64,000 bases of DNA from Lysobacteraceae bacterium CU05-9 (GCA_007556525.1 SWJS01000004.1:1-64000), one strand, 5' to 3'. Shown: positions 1-8,690, counted from the stretch's first letter. Program-made: numbers and translations. The notes: generated by a model not told the origin, from the sequence alone.

Positions 1-57
1 TTCGGCGGAATATCGGCCGGCATTGGATTTTTGATTCGGTTTGGACTTCGATTTCAT
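1..57 (-). CDS. N-terminus of an unidentified gene leaving the window
   Basis: A minus-strand ATG at 57 is preceded by a good ribosome binding site (GAGGT, 6-7 bases upstream) and opens a frame without stops to the window edge, starting MKSKSKPNQKSNAGRYSAE. Only 19 residues are visible, so the product cannot be named. About 70 bases upstream lies a copy of the 14-bp near-palindrome that is repeated in front of the branched-chain amino-acid genes at 41-42.7 kb, which suggests (inference) that this gene belongs to the same regulon. Confidence 0.5.
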   Translation of the reverse strand, partial: MKSKSKPNQKSNAGRYSAE

Positions 58-126
58 GATTTACCTCGTATAAGTTGGAGTGTAAACCGTTACATCTTGT
101 GTCCGTTTTTTCGAGTCAGATCAACT

Positions 127-142
127 GGTTACAAATGTAACC
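127..142. promoter_or_regulatory. Near-palindromic operator, BCAA-regulon type
   Basis: GGTTACAAATGTAACC is a near-perfect inverted repeat and is identical to the site at 42703-42718 in front of isovaleryl-CoA dehydrogenase. It lies upstream of the partial minus-strand gene at 1-57 and just past the stop of the M14 peptidase gene. The binding protein is unknown. Confidence 0.5.
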
Positions 143-151
143 GCTTGCGAA

Positions 152-1069
152 TCACTGCGCAGCCAGCGCGAACTCGAGACCGCCGAGCACCGCTGCGACC
201 TGCGCTTCGTTGCAAATCTCTGGCGTAGCGCGCGGTGAATCCGGATAAACTTCGGTTGTCGACGTGTAGCGCGCGGACGTCACGCCAGCACACAGACCGA
301 GCTCACGTAGCGCATACAAAATCACACCTTCCGCCACCACATCCGACCCGATGATCTGGCCGGAGGCATCCGCCGGCGCAATGTGCGTCACGCGAGCGAC
401 CGACGAAATGATCGCTGACTGGAATTCCATTTGCGGATTCAGCGTGTCACCGACCGTGTAGAACCCGTCGGGTATCAAGCCGGGTTCGAACGGCTTCCCG
501 TCGCGGGCAGCGAGCGCCGGTCGGAATTCGTTTTCGTCGGAGTCTGTCGTCTCATGCAAATCGATATGCATCAGGAAATCGCCGGACACCGAAGATACCA
601 ATGACATCAACGCCGCGGCTTCCTGCGACGGAGAGTCCAGGTAAAAAGAACGATTCGGATCCAGCGCATCGGCGTTCCAGCGTTGAATGCGCTCAAAACC
701 CCACGGCGACACACACGGCGCGATCAACACATTGCAGCGCGACGCGAATGATGCCGCATGACGTTGCGCAAACAGCAGTGCACCCATCACACCCGATGTC
801 TCATACCCATGCACACCGCCGGTGATCAGGACACACGGGAGATCGGCGGACCAATTTCGTGTTTTGGCAGCGAATAACGGAAACGTCCCGTCCTCGTCAT
901 ATACCAATTCACCATATTGCTCGACGTCGAGGATTTCGCGCAGCGGTTCAATCCGTGCCAAAACCTCCTCCTCATACGTCCGACTCCGCACCTGCGATGC
1001 GCGCCACTGTGCAATTTCGTTTGGTCCCCAAGGAACCCCCGCTGTACCGATTGGATAAAAAGTGTTCAT
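152..1069 (-). CDS. M14-family zinc carboxypeptidase-like protein
   Basis: The protein of about 305 residues has the hallmarks of the M14 metallocarboxypeptidase / succinylglutamate-desuccinylase fold: an HxxE zinc motif (VHGYETSG, near residue 87), a DPNRSF segment and a second zinc-histidine motif (HIDLHE, near residue 170). The family cleaves C-terminal residues or N-acyl amino acids using one zinc; the substrate here cannot be told. No signal peptide is visible, so a cytoplasmic enzyme is likely. The start was placed at the ATG at 1069; a GTG two codons upstream is possible. It lies 24 bases downstream of the doc toxin gene in the same direction and may be read through from it. Confidence 0.75.
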   Translation of the reverse strand: MNTFYPIGTAGVPWGPNEIAQWRASQVRSRTYEEEVLARIEPLREILDVEQYGELVYDEDGTFPLFAAKTRNWSADLPCVLITGGVHGYETSGVMGALLFAQRHAASFASRCNVLIAPCVSPWGFERIQRWNADALDPNRSFYLDSPSQEAAALMSLVSSVSGDFLMHIDLHETTDSDENEFRPALAARDGKPFEPGLIPDGFYTVGDTLNPQMEFQSAIISSVARVTHIAPADASGQIIGSDVVAEGVILYALRELGLCAGVTSARYTSTTEVYPDSPRATPEICNEAQVAAVLGGLEFALAAQ

Positions 1070-1093
1070 TCCCACATTTTAGCCATACTCGCG

Positions 1094-1525
1094 TTACGCC
1101 GCCGCATACCGCCCGCGTTCGTCCTGCACCGCGTTGTCCGGACTCGTGCGAATGTGGTTGCGCAGAAATTCACAAAGCTCGGCCTCAGACATCGCTCCCG
1201 ATGCGACATCAAAATAGACCTGATACAGATCTTCATCGTTCGCGTGAAGTTCGCCGCCGTTCAAGATGATAAAAACTTCACATGCCACTGCGGCTGTTCG
1301 CTTGTTTCCGTCGACGAATGGGTGATTTTTGGCAATTCCAACCGTTAGGCTCGCCGCCAGCGCAGCCAGATCAGGCGGCGGATCGCCATACGCGTGAAGT
1401 TGTTGAGGACGTGCGAGCGCTGCCTCGAGCAGCTTGATATCCCGCACACCATCGCCCCCACCGTGCTCTGCAAGTTGGCGATCGTGCATTGCCATGGCGA
1501 GTTCAACCGTAATCCATTCGATCAT
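1094..1525 (-). CDS. doc: Doc-type (Fic fold) toxin, copy 1
   Basis: 143 residues with the Doc/Fic core HPFVDGNKRTA (residues 68-78). Doc proteins are kinases of elongation factor Tu that halt translation; the conserved His, Asp, Gly-Asn-Lys-Arg residues needed for that are all present. The gene follows its AbrB-like antitoxin by 9 bases, giving an antitoxin-toxin operon. It is closely similar over its whole length to the second Doc at 7004-7450, with the core motif at the same residue numbers, so the two loci are paralogues. Pairing of Doc with an AbrB-type rather than a Phd-type antitoxin is common in genomes. Confidence 0.9.
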   Translation of the reverse strand: MIEWITVELAMAMHDRQLAEHGGGDGVRDIKLLEAALARPQQLHAYGDPPPDLAALAASLTVGIAKNHPFVDGNKRTAAVACEVFIILNGGELHANDEDLYQVYFDVASGAMSEAELCEFLRNHIRTSPDNAVQDERGRYAAA

Positions 1526-1534
1526 GATGTCACC

Positions 1535-1756
1535 TCACTCTGCCAACTTGCGAAGGACATTGCGGCGTCGACGCATCACGTCTTCGGCGACGTCCATCCT
1601 GCGGGCGAATTCCGGATCGTAGGTCGTGATGCGGAAGCCGTCCGGCGTTTCGAGCAGGTGCACTTCATCGCCCTTCTCCAGGCGCAACCTTGCCAAAATC
1701 TCCTTCGGCAAAATCACCCCCGCCGAATTTCCGATTCCCGTGATTTTGAGTTTCAT
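1535..1756 (-). CDS. AbrB/MazE-type antitoxin of Doc, copy 1
   Basis: 73 residues. The N-terminal half is a SpoVT-AbrB swapped-hairpin DNA-binding domain (KITGIGNSAGVILPKEIL), and the C-terminal tail ending in MRRRRNVLRKLAE is the likely toxin-binding part. It should neutralise the Doc encoded 9 bases downstream and repress its own operon. A palindromic site at 1782-1795, shared with the second locus, lies just upstream of the start. The antitoxin is about 80 per cent identical by eye to the one at 7460-7681, so cross-talk between the two modules is possible. Confidence 0.88.
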   Translation of the reverse strand: MKLKITGIGNSAGVILPKEILARLRLEKGDEVHLLETPDGFRITTYDPEFARRMDVAEDVMRRRRNVLRKLAE

Positions 1757-1781
1757 CGCCGTGGTCTCCGTTGCGCGTAGT

Positions 1782-1795
1782 TATAACATTCGTTA
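1782..1795. promoter_or_regulatory. Operator shared by both AbrB-Doc loci
   Basis: TATAACATTCGTTA sits within a longer inverted repeat (TATAAC-N4-GTTATA) upstream of the copy-1 antitoxin. Its reverse complement occurs at 7718-7731 upstream of copy 2. Conservation at both loci, with little else conserved around it, points to an autoregulatory AbrB operator. Confidence 0.6.
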
Positions 1796-1843
1796 TACAG
1801 CATTCACGCCCGTGTTGCAATTATATTTTGATATAATTTTGAC

Positions 1844-2086
1844 ATGTATACAACCAAATTACGGAAAGTCGGGGGTTCGATCATGATGACGGTGCCACCA
1901 TCAGTTTTGGAAACGCTCGAGCTTGGCGCCGGTGATACGGTGTTGCTGAGCGTCGACGATGGAAAGCTGGTCGCCACGCCGCAACGCCGACCGAAATACA
2001 AGCTCGCAGAATTGCTTGAAACGTATGACGTGGATGGAGATGACCCTTGGGATGATATGCCGCCAGTTGGTGACGAGATCATCTAA
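1844..2086 (+). CDS. mazE: MazE-like antitoxin
   Basis: 80 residues: a SpoVT-AbrB domain (TKLRKVGGSIMMTVPPSVL, first ~45 residues) followed by an acidic tail (DVDGDDPWDDMPPVGDEII) of the kind that occupies the MazF active-site groove. It is divergent from the AbrB-Doc operon, with 87 bases between the two starts, so promoters may overlap. Its stop overlaps the toxin start by one base (TAATG), indicating translational coupling with MazF. Confidence 0.9.
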   Translation: MYTTKLRKVGGSIMMTVPPSVLETLELGAGDTVLLSVDDGKLVATPQRRPKYKLAELLETYDVDGDDPWDDMPPVGDEII

Positions 2087-2418
2087 TGGAACGTGGTGAT
2101 ATTTATTGGGTACCGCTCGATCCCACGGTCGGCCACGAGCAGCGGGGCACTAGACCGGTCGTCGTCATATCGCCTGCTGAATTTAATCGCGTGACTCGAA
2201 CGCCGATCGTTTTGCCGATAACGAGCGGCGGTGAGTATGCGAGGACACGTGGTTTTGCAGTGTCACTAGCGGATGCCGGAGTTCAAACCACGGGCATCGT
2301 TCGATGTGATCAACCCAGAGCCTTGGATCTCCGTGCACGAAATGCTCGGTATGTAGAAGCACTGCCGGCTGAATTGGTAGATGATGTGATGGCGCGATTG
2401 ATCACGATCCTCGAGTGA
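2086..2418 (+). CDS. mazF: MazF-type mRNA interferase toxin
   Basis: 110 residues typical of MazF/ChpB: the start RGDIYWVPLDPTVGHEQRGTRP carries the conserved loop and the basic residues, followed by RPVVVISP, VLPIT and the QPRALDLRAR segment. MazF enzymes cut single-stranded RNA at short specific sequences and stop translation when the antitoxin is degraded. Length and motifs are complete, so the module is probably functional. It is coupled to mazE by a one-base overlap. Confidence 0.92.
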   Translation: MERGDIYWVPLDPTVGHEQRGTRPVVVISPAEFNRVTRTPIVLPITSGGEYARTRGFAVSLADAGVQTTGIVRCDQPRALDLRARNARYVEALPAELVDDVMARLITILE

Positions 2419-2562
2419 GGCGTTCGAAAAAGTCGTTCCGCAGGAATTGCCCTTGGAGACAACGACGGATCTGATCGTGAAGTCATTGTTACAGGAAATC
2501 CTGATCGCAACGTCACGCTTTAGGATGTTGCGTTTAGGACAATTCTTGTAAAGCGACGGAAA

Positions 2563-3441
2563 TCAATCGTCGCGCATCGGGCGGATCTTCACGACGGAAA
2601 CCAGTTGTCCTGGCCAATCGAGATCATTCGCGACCTGAGCGCCAAGACGCGACTCTTCCAACGCATCGAAGTCCAGATCCGCGATGGCCCACACGGCATC
2701 GCCGGAAGTCTGCGCCACGATACCATCGGCGGGCAGCCCAACATCCATCGGCGCGTAGATGGTTGCCTCGCCGGTGTTGACGTCCAACGCAGGTGACCAG
2801 GGAGCGAGACCGGCGGTGACGGATTGCGCGACGAAGATGCGATTTTCCAAAGCACGCGCGAGGCAGCCGACACGAACGCGTGTGGCGCCGGCATCGGTAT
2901 CCGTGCAACTGGGCACGAGCAGCAAACGTGCGCCGGCTTCCTGCTGAGCACGAACGGGCAACGGAAATTCAGAGTCGTAACAAACGGACACGCCGGCGGT
3001 GATGGAGCCTATGGAGAATACACCGAGAGAAGTGCCGCCGTGGATGATGTGGAGGTTTTTTTCGAAACCCGTCAACTTCAGTTTGTCCTGCCACAACATC
3101 GAACCATCCGGCGAGTACACGAACGCGCGATTGCGGTACGCGCCGTCACATGCGACCAAAAACGTGCCGGCGGCAATCGTCATCTGCAAGCGACGTGACA
3201 ATGAAGAAAACAACGAATGCCACGCGGGCAAATAAGTTTGCGTCGCAGCAAACGACGCCGGCAAATCGAACGACACCGTCGCATCAAACGTTGCGGCCAA
3301 CTCTAACGACAGATACTCCGGCAAGACGGCAACCGAAGCACCCATGGACGCGGCGTCTTCGAGGAAAGAAGTGATTTTGGAAGCGAATGCATCGAACGAT
3401 GATGGCTGACCGATGGGATATTTGGCGACGGCGATTTTCAT
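2563..3441 (-). CDS. Carbon-nitrogen hydrolase (nitrilase superfamily)
   Basis: 292 residues with the nitrilase Glu-Lys-Cys triad in the right order and spacing: E42 (VLPEYLSLE), K120 (WQDKLKL) and C154 (VSVCYDSEFP). The family hydrolyses amides or nitriles in the cytoplasm; this branch (amidohydrolase of the Nit/YafV type) has no certain substrate. It is the third gene of a tight operon: its ATG overlaps the stop of the acetyltransferase by four bases (ATGA). A GNAT followed by a nitrilase hydrolase is a recurrent gene pair in bacteria. Confidence 0.85.
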   Translation of the reverse strand: MKIAVAKYPIGQPSSFDAFASKITSFLEDAASMGASVAVLPEYLSLELAATFDATVSFDLPASFAATQTYLPAWHSLFSSLSRRLQMTIAAGTFLVACDGAYRNRAFVYSPDGSMLWQDKLKLTGFEKNLHIIHGGTSLGVFSIGSITAGVSVCYDSEFPLPVRAQQEAGARLLLVPSCTDTDAGATRVRVGCLARALENRIFVAQSVTAGLAPWSPALDVNTGEATIYAPMDVGLPADGIVAQTSGDAVWAIADLDFDALEESRLGAQVANDLDWPGQLVSVVKIRPMRDD

Positions 3442-4019
3442 GCAAGCTCCCGCATCCAGTAAGTCATCGTTTGCGGGGTCTCCTCCGAGCGACCGATCTC
3501 ACGCCAACTCAATTGCATCGACATGCCCGGTTGCCGCACGTAGCCACGCTTCATCCAAAACTCCGCATTGTCCCGCGCATCACCACGACGCGGATCATCG
3601 ATCGCGCGATCCACCGCAGCAAACGCCGTAAACTTCGCGCCCAACGAACGTGCATGATTTTCGCGCTCATCAAAAAACCGATGCCCCACCCCACGTCCCC
3701 GCCACGATGGAAGCAACACCGACTCCGCACAATAGAACACGTCGGACGTTGCGATGCCGCGATCTTCGAATGGTTTGCGAAATGAAGGACCTTCTGCGCT
3801 CAACGGCAATCCGGTTGATGCACCGACGACGCGATCATCATCCAACGCCAACACGCAAATGCTGTCGGGTGTTTCCAGATAAGACTGCAGGTACTTCGCT
3901 TCGTACGACAAATCACCGTCATACAAATACGGAAACTCGCGGAACACCGCGATGCGCAAGCGCGCGACATCATCGAGCCATGGTGCAAGTTCAGCGCCGC
4001 GGACCGAACGGATTTCCAT
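3438..4019 (-). CDS. GNAT-family N-acetyltransferase
   Basis: About 193 residues when started at the ATG at 4019, which overlaps the previous stop by one base (TAATG); a longer frame to 4043 would overlap the upstream gene more. The acetyl-CoA binding loop of the GNAT fold is seen in SWRGRGVGHRFFDERE, followed by a RRGDARDNAEFWMKRGY segment. The acceptor is unknown. Translational coupling on both sides shows that it works or is at least made together with the SnoaL-like protein and the nitrilase-type hydrolase. Confidence 0.82.
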   Translation of the reverse strand: MEIRSVRGAELAPWLDDVARLRIAVFREFPYLYDGDLSYEAKYLQSYLETPDSICVLALDDDRVVGASTGLPLSAEGPSFRKPFEDRGIATSDVFYCAESVLLPSWRGRGVGHRFFDERENHARSLGAKFTAFAAVDRAIDDPRRGDARDNAEFWMKRGYVRQPGMSMQLSWREIGRSEETPQTMTYWMRELA

Positions 4020-4423
4020 TAACCAGTGACCTGCTTCAACCAATCTTCGAGATTGTAATAGTTCGTGACGCGAGTGATGAGCCCGTCCTGCACATCAAAA
4101 AACGCCCCACCCGGCAACACATACGTCTGCCCATTCGCTGGCGGCAAACCTTCGTCATCCGCGAGATACGTTCCATGCACCACATATTCCGCGGCGGCAT
4201 GAGTGCCGTCTTCGCTGGCGAGGATGCGGATTTTCTCAAGGCGCTCACTGTACGAACGGTCCATCCGTTGCATGAAAGTCTTGAAGGTGTCGCGTCCCTT
4301 TTCGCGCGGGCCTTCGTTCAAGTCGTGCCACACGTCTTCGTCGAGCAATGCCAACATCGCCTCGCGATCGCCCGCGTTGAACGCAGCGTAGTAGTCTTCA
4401 ATCAATTTCGCGGTGTCTGACAT
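4019..4423 (-). CDS. SnoaL/ketosteroid-isomerase-like (NTF2 fold) protein
   Basis: 134 residues from the ATG at 4423, chosen because AAAAGGA lies 6-7 bases upstream; an upstream frame to 4465 exists but lacks such a site. The pattern AKLIEDYYAAFNAGDREAMLALLDEDV is the standard opening of NTF2-like SnoaL proteins, and a GGAFFDVQDGLITRVTNYYN strand closes the cone. Such proteins bind or isomerise small hydrophobic molecules; the ligand is not predictable. First gene of the SnoaL-GNAT-nitrilase operon. Confidence 0.82.
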   Translation of the reverse strand: MSDTAKLIEDYYAAFNAGDREAMLALLDEDVWHDLNEGPREKGRDTFKTFMQRMDRSYSERLEKIRILASEDGTHAAAEYVVHGTYLADDEGLPPANGQTYVLPGGAFFDVQDGLITRVTNYYNLEDWLKQVTG

Positions 4424-4501
4424 GAATGGTCCTTTTGAGTGCATACGAATGACAAGCCCTTTCATTTTGCATCAACCGTCGCCGCCTTTAAACTACTCCA
4501 C

Positions 4502-5641
4502 ATGTTGACCGTCACGAAAGAAGCCCAGCAAAAAGCCACCCGCGCCGTTTTTTTCGTGCCCGGATTCCTGATTGCATGTTGGGCACCGTTGGTTCCATTC
4601 GCCAAGCAACGTGCTTCGTTGAGCGATGCGGATCTCGGTTTGATCTTGTTGTGTCTGGGCATGGGTTCGCTGATTGCGATGCCACTCGCCGGAAAGTTCG
4701 CGTCGAAATACGGTTTGCGCAACGTGATGCTCGTGGCGATCACCGCACTTGTGTTCCTGTTGCCGATGTTGTCGATTGCAAACAGTGCGATGACGTTGGC
4801 GGCGGTGATTTTTGCGTTTGGTGCAGCGATGGGTTCGATGGACGTCGCGATCAACATGCAGGCCGTCGTCGTCGAAAAAGAATCCGGCAAAGCCATGATG
4901 GCCGGCTTCCACGCGTTCTACAGCATTGGTAGTCTCATCGGTGTCACCGCAATGACCGCGTTGATCTCGGTCGGCGTGGACATTCGCGTCACGACCGTAC
5001 TTGCCGCGTGCGTTGCAGTTGGAATTGCATTGACGACGAACCATGCTTGGCGTCGCGAACGAGTGCCTGCTGAAGAGCGCAAATTCGTCATGCCACATGG
5101 CGTATTGTTGCTGATTGCGGCATTGATGTTCATGACGTTCTTCATCGAAGGATCGATGTTGGATTGGAGTGCGGTGTTTTTGCATGACGAACGCGGCGTT
5201 GACCTTGCCCATGCCGGCTGGGGATTCGTGGTGTTCAACATCGCGATGACAGTGATGCGTCTCGCGGGAGATCGCATCGTGGCACACGTTGGACAGGCTC
5301 GCACGATCCTGTTTGGTGGACTGCTCGCCTGCGCCGGAATGGTTCTCGTCGTGTGCGCGCCGACATTCGCGTGGACGCTGGTCGGCTTTACGTTACTCGG
5401 CATCGGTGAGGCGAATATCGTGCCGATCCTCTTTACATATGCCGGAAGGCAAACGGCGGTGCCGCATAACGTCGCGCTGCCAATGGTCTCCACCATCGGT
5501 TACGCCGGTGTGTTGCTCGGTCCCGCGCTCATTGGCTTGATCTCGGACCAACTGTCGCTGCGGGTTGCGTTTTTGTTCTCGGCATTGGTTTTGGCATTCG
5601 TTGCCGTCGCGGGAGCGTCGATTAAGCTAAGAACACGCTGA
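4502..5641 (+). CDS. MFS transporter (YbjJ/fucose-permease-like)
   Basis: About 379 residues with twelve predicted membrane segments. The beginning (ARAVFFVPGFLIACWAPLVPF) and the GLILLCLGMGSLIAMPLAGKF loop match the YbjJ-type branch of the major facilitator superfamily. The cargo is unknown. The ATG at 4502 was chosen; the frame stays open to 4439, but that would run into the promoter region of the divergent SnoaL gene. The stop lies next to the convergent vapC gene, with only one base between them. Confidence 0.8.
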   Translation: MLTVTKEAQQKATRAVFFVPGFLIACWAPLVPFAKQRASLSDADLGLILLCLGMGSLIAMPLAGKFASKYGLRNVMLVAITALVFLLPMLSIANSAMTLAAVIFAFGAAMGSMDVAINMQAVVVEKESGKAMMAGFHAFYSIGSLIGVTAMTALISVGVDIRVTTVLAACVAVGIALTTNHAWRRERVPAEERKFVMPHGVLLLIAALMFMTFFIEGSMLDWSAVFLHDERGVDLAHAGWGFVVFNIAMTVMRLAGDRIVAHVGQARTILFGGLLACAGMVLVVCAPTFAWTLVGFTLLGIGEANIVPILFTYAGRQTAVPHNVALPMVSTIGYAGVLLGPALIGLISDQLSLRVAFLFSALVLAFVAVAGASIKLRTR

Positions 5642-5642
5642 G

Positions 5643-6035
5643 CTAAACATAGCGAACCGGGTAGCCAGACGAGTATTCGGAAACGCGACGATCATGGGTC
5701 AGCAATTGAAGCTCCTCATACGCGGCTTGCGCAATCAACAGTCGGTCGAAAGGATCCGTGTGGTGCTTCGGCAAACCCGCGACGCCCGTGGCATGGGCGC
5801 CAGTTACCGGTAACTCCAAATAGCCGTTCTCCAGCAACACGCGGCGCATCGTATGTGCGTCGAGCTTGAATTCAGTTTTTGACAAAGATTGCTTGATTGC
5901 AATTTCCCAGACACTGGCCGCACTGAAATACAGATCATTGGAATCATCCGAAATAAGTGCACGCGCACGTTTCGGCAAACGGGGCGATTCATCCAGAGCC
6001 CAAATCAGTAAGTGCGTATCGAGAAGAAACCTCAT
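5643..6035 (-). CDS. vapC: PIN-domain toxin, VapC type
   Basis: 130 residues of the PIN nuclease fold with all four acidic metal ligands visible: D6 (LLDTHLL), E44 (SVWEIAIK), D97 (DPFDRLL) and D115 (LTHDRRV). VapC toxins cut tRNA or rRNA at one site with Mg2+ or Mn2+. Its start overlaps the antitoxin stop by four bases (ATGA). The antitoxin is Phd/YefM-like, a usual partner for this PIN subfamily. Confidence 0.9.
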   Translation of the reverse strand: MRFLLDTHLLIWALDESPRLPKRARALISDDSNDLYFSAASVWEIAIKQSLSKTEFKLDAHTMRRVLLENGYLELPVTGAHATGVAGLPKHHTDPFDRLLIAQAAYEELQLLTHDRRVSEYSSGYPVRYV

Positions 6036-6289
6036 TCCTCACTTCCCAGCATCAACGCAATTTCATCGGCGCCAATCGCATTGAAATCCTCCAGTGACGG
6101 AGCTTTGATCATTCCTTTCATTGCGCCGATTCGCTTCTGGACTGGTGCGTCCGGCGCATCCAATGCAACGACCTTGACCAATGGCTTGCCAGCTTTCGCA
6201 ATGATAAAAGGCTCGCCCTCCAGCACCATCTCAATGAGCTGCGACAAGTTGGTCTTGGTGTAATGGATGTTGAAGGTTTTCACAAACAT
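6032..6289 (-). CDS. Phd/YefM-type antitoxin of VapC
   Basis: About 85 residues. The first half (TKTNLSQLIEMVLEGEPFIIAKAGKPLVKV) is the Phd/YefM DNA-binding fold; the C-terminal half (LEDFNAIGADEIALML) is the toxin-binding helix. The ATG at 6289 was taken; a TTG two codons upstream is the alternative. Two copies of the palindrome TTAGCTAA lie 14-21 bases upstream of the start and are the likely autoregulatory operators. Confidence 0.87.
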   Translation of the reverse strand: MFVKTFNIHYTKTNLSQLIEMVLEGEPFIIAKAGKPLVKVVALDAPDAPVQKRIGAMKGMIKAPSLEDFNAIGADEIALMLGSEE

Positions 6290-6302
6290 ATCCAACCTAA
6301 TG

Positions 6303-6324
6303 TTAGCTAACTTATATTAGCTAA
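6303..6324. promoter_or_regulatory. Paired TTAGCTAA operators of the Phd-VapC operon
   Basis: Two identical 8-bp palindromes, TTAGCTAA, at 6303-6310 and 6317-6324, centre to centre 14 bp, directly upstream of the antitoxin start. Paired short palindromes are typical of Phd/YefM autorepression. Confidence 0.6.
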
Positions 6325-6443
6325 TATCTCCGTCTATCCGCAATGACGGCTCAATTATTACCCTGTCAATCCAATTACGACGTTCAGTATCATTGAAATC
6401 CCGACGAGTGCGATCCTGAAGCGACGAGTGGTTCTTGGGCTAG

Positions 6444-7001
6444 CTATCCGCGCCAATTCGCATGGGTCCGCCAGAATTCCACGGCGCGAGCATACGCCAC
6501 TCGATCGATCGGCACACCGGAGCCGCCCTCCTCGACCCCGAGCGCATTGCGCAGCATGGTAATCGGCGCCATCGGCGTTTCCGAAGGTTCCATCGTATAC
6601 ATGCAACCGACGATGCCCCAGTCGGCGTCGACGGGCGTGCCCTCAATCGCCATCTGTTCGCGGCTATACAAAATCGGTATGAAATACTTGGCAATCGGCG
6701 GTGTCACCCCCTCAAACCAACGCGTCAAAACCGGCAGCTCACGATCATTACGCGCTTCGTAATCCGACTTGAGCAAGTGGCGATTGTCATCGGTGATCGG
6801 CAGCGTCAGCGACTTCGTCGACGTCCAGTTGCGGTACACGAACAACTTGCAAAACGGCGCATAACCCTCGAGCACCTGCAGCGGTTCGTGTTCGTTGAGA
6901 TAGCGCTCAAACTCCAATGCGGTCACATCCTGGATCGTGTTCGCGCGCGGCGTGGATGGAAACAGACGCGGTCTGGCGAAGTCGGTCAAAACGATTTTCA
7001 T
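6444..7001 (-). CDS. DUF3228-family protein
   Basis: About 185 residues from the ATG at 7001 (MKIVLTDFARPRLFP). The sequence matches what I recall of the DUF3228 family, which has no assigned function: a central GYAPFCKLFVYRNWT region, a conserved TRWFEGVTPPIAKYFIPILYS stretch and a GIVGCMYTMEPSETPM segment near the end. No signal peptide or membrane segment is seen. The start lies only two bases after the stop of the second doc gene, so it is almost certainly transcribed with that toxin-antitoxin pair. The 25-codon upstream extension inside doc was rejected. Confidence 0.75.
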   Translation of the reverse strand: MKIVLTDFARPRLFPSTPRANTIQDVTALEFERYLNEHEPLQVLEGYAPFCKLFVYRNWTSTKSLTLPITDDNRHLLKSDYEARNDRELPVLTRWFEGVTPPIAKYFIPILYSREQMAIEGTPVDADWGIVGCMYTMEPSETPMAPITMLRNALGVEEGGSGVPIDRVAYARAVEFWRTHANWRG

Positions 7002-7003
7002 AA

Positions 7004-7450
7004 TTACGCGACGTCCTTCTCTTCGACATATGTCGGCGACTCCGATTCTTGCACACGGTTCGACGGATCCAGGCAAATGACGGTACGCAACCAGGAAGCG
7101 AACTCAGACTCTGACACCGTACCCGCAGCCAATCCGTAATACATTGCATAAAGATCTTCGTCGGTCGCGTCCAAATTTGCGCCGTTGAGAACTAAGAACA
7201 CTTCACAGGCTACTGCGGCGGTTCGTTTGTTGCCATCGACGAACGGATGATTTTTTGCCAAGGCTACAGTCAGACTGGCTGCCAGGTCCGCAAGATCCGG
7301 CGGAGGATCGCCGTACGTATAGACTTGCAGCGGTCGTGCCAATGCAGACTCAAGCATGCCGGCGTCGCGAATCCCTTCACCGCCACCGTGCTCTGCAAGT
7401 TGTCTGTCATGGATGGCCAACGCCAGTTCGATGTCTATCCAGTTGATCAT
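7004..7450 (-). CDS. doc: Doc-type (Fic fold) toxin, copy 2
   Basis: 148 residues with the Doc core HPFVDGNKRTA at residues 68-78, the same position as in copy 1. The protein should phosphorylate EF-Tu as Doc does, unless held by its AbrB-type antitoxin. It lies nine bases after that antitoxin, again like copy 1, and two bases before the DUF3228 gene. The tail (SEFASWLRTVICLDPSNRVQE) is similar to but longer than that of copy 1. Confidence 0.9.
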   Translation of the reverse strand: MINWIDIELALAIHDRQLAEHGGGEGIRDAGMLESALARPLQVYTYGDPPPDLADLAASLTVALAKNHPFVDGNKRTAAVACEVFLVLNGANLDATDEDLYAMYYGLAAGTVSESEFASWLRTVICLDPSNRVQESESPTYVEEKDVA

Positions 7451-7459
7451 GGCCTTGAC

Positions 7460-7681
7460 CTACTGTGCGAGCTTGTGGAGTAAATTCCGCCGACGACGCA
7501 TGACGTCCTCGACGACATCCATCTTGGCCGCGAACTCCGGGTCGTATGTGGTGATGCGGAAGCCGTCTGGTGTCTCCAGCAGGTACAACTCATCGCCTTT
7601 CTCGAGGCGCAGCCGCGCCAGCAATTCCTTCGGCAAAATGACGCCCGCCGAATTTCCGACCGTCGTGATTTTGAGCTTCAT
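7460..7681 (-). CDS. AbrB/MazE-type antitoxin of Doc, copy 2
   Basis: 73 residues, the same length as the copy-1 antitoxin and differing at roughly fifteen positions by eye (for example TTVGNSAGV in place of TGIGNSAGV). The N-terminal AbrB hairpin should bind DNA and the C-terminal arginine-rich tail should hold Doc. The conserved operator sequence at 7718-7731 lies 37 bases upstream of its start. Confidence 0.88.
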   Translation of the reverse strand: MKLKITTVGNSAGVILPKELLARLRLEKGDELYLLETPDGFRITTYDPEFAAKMDVVEDVMRRRRNLLHKLAQ

Positions 7682-7717
7682 GTGGTTATCCTCTAAGGTG
7701 CCATGCGGGCTGCGTAC

Positions 7718-7731
7718 TAACGAATGTTATA
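7718..7731. promoter_or_regulatory. Operator shared by both AbrB-Doc loci
   Basis: TAACGAATGTTATA, the reverse complement of the site at 1782-1795. Related sequences (GTGTTACAC, TTTGTTATA) follow within 25 bases, so several AbrB subsites may be present. Confidence 0.55.
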
Positions 7732-7895
7732 CCAATGTGTTACACCATTTGTTATATCACCCGCCGATATTCCCAATCCAGGGATAGATCCGGCCAATCG
7801 GAAACATCGAAAAATTCAATGGGAATGGCGGTTTTGGGGATGATTCTTTAACCAAAGAATCACCGCTGCTTCGATAGATTGGAAGGACAACTTAG

Positions 7896-8690
<795 letters not shown>

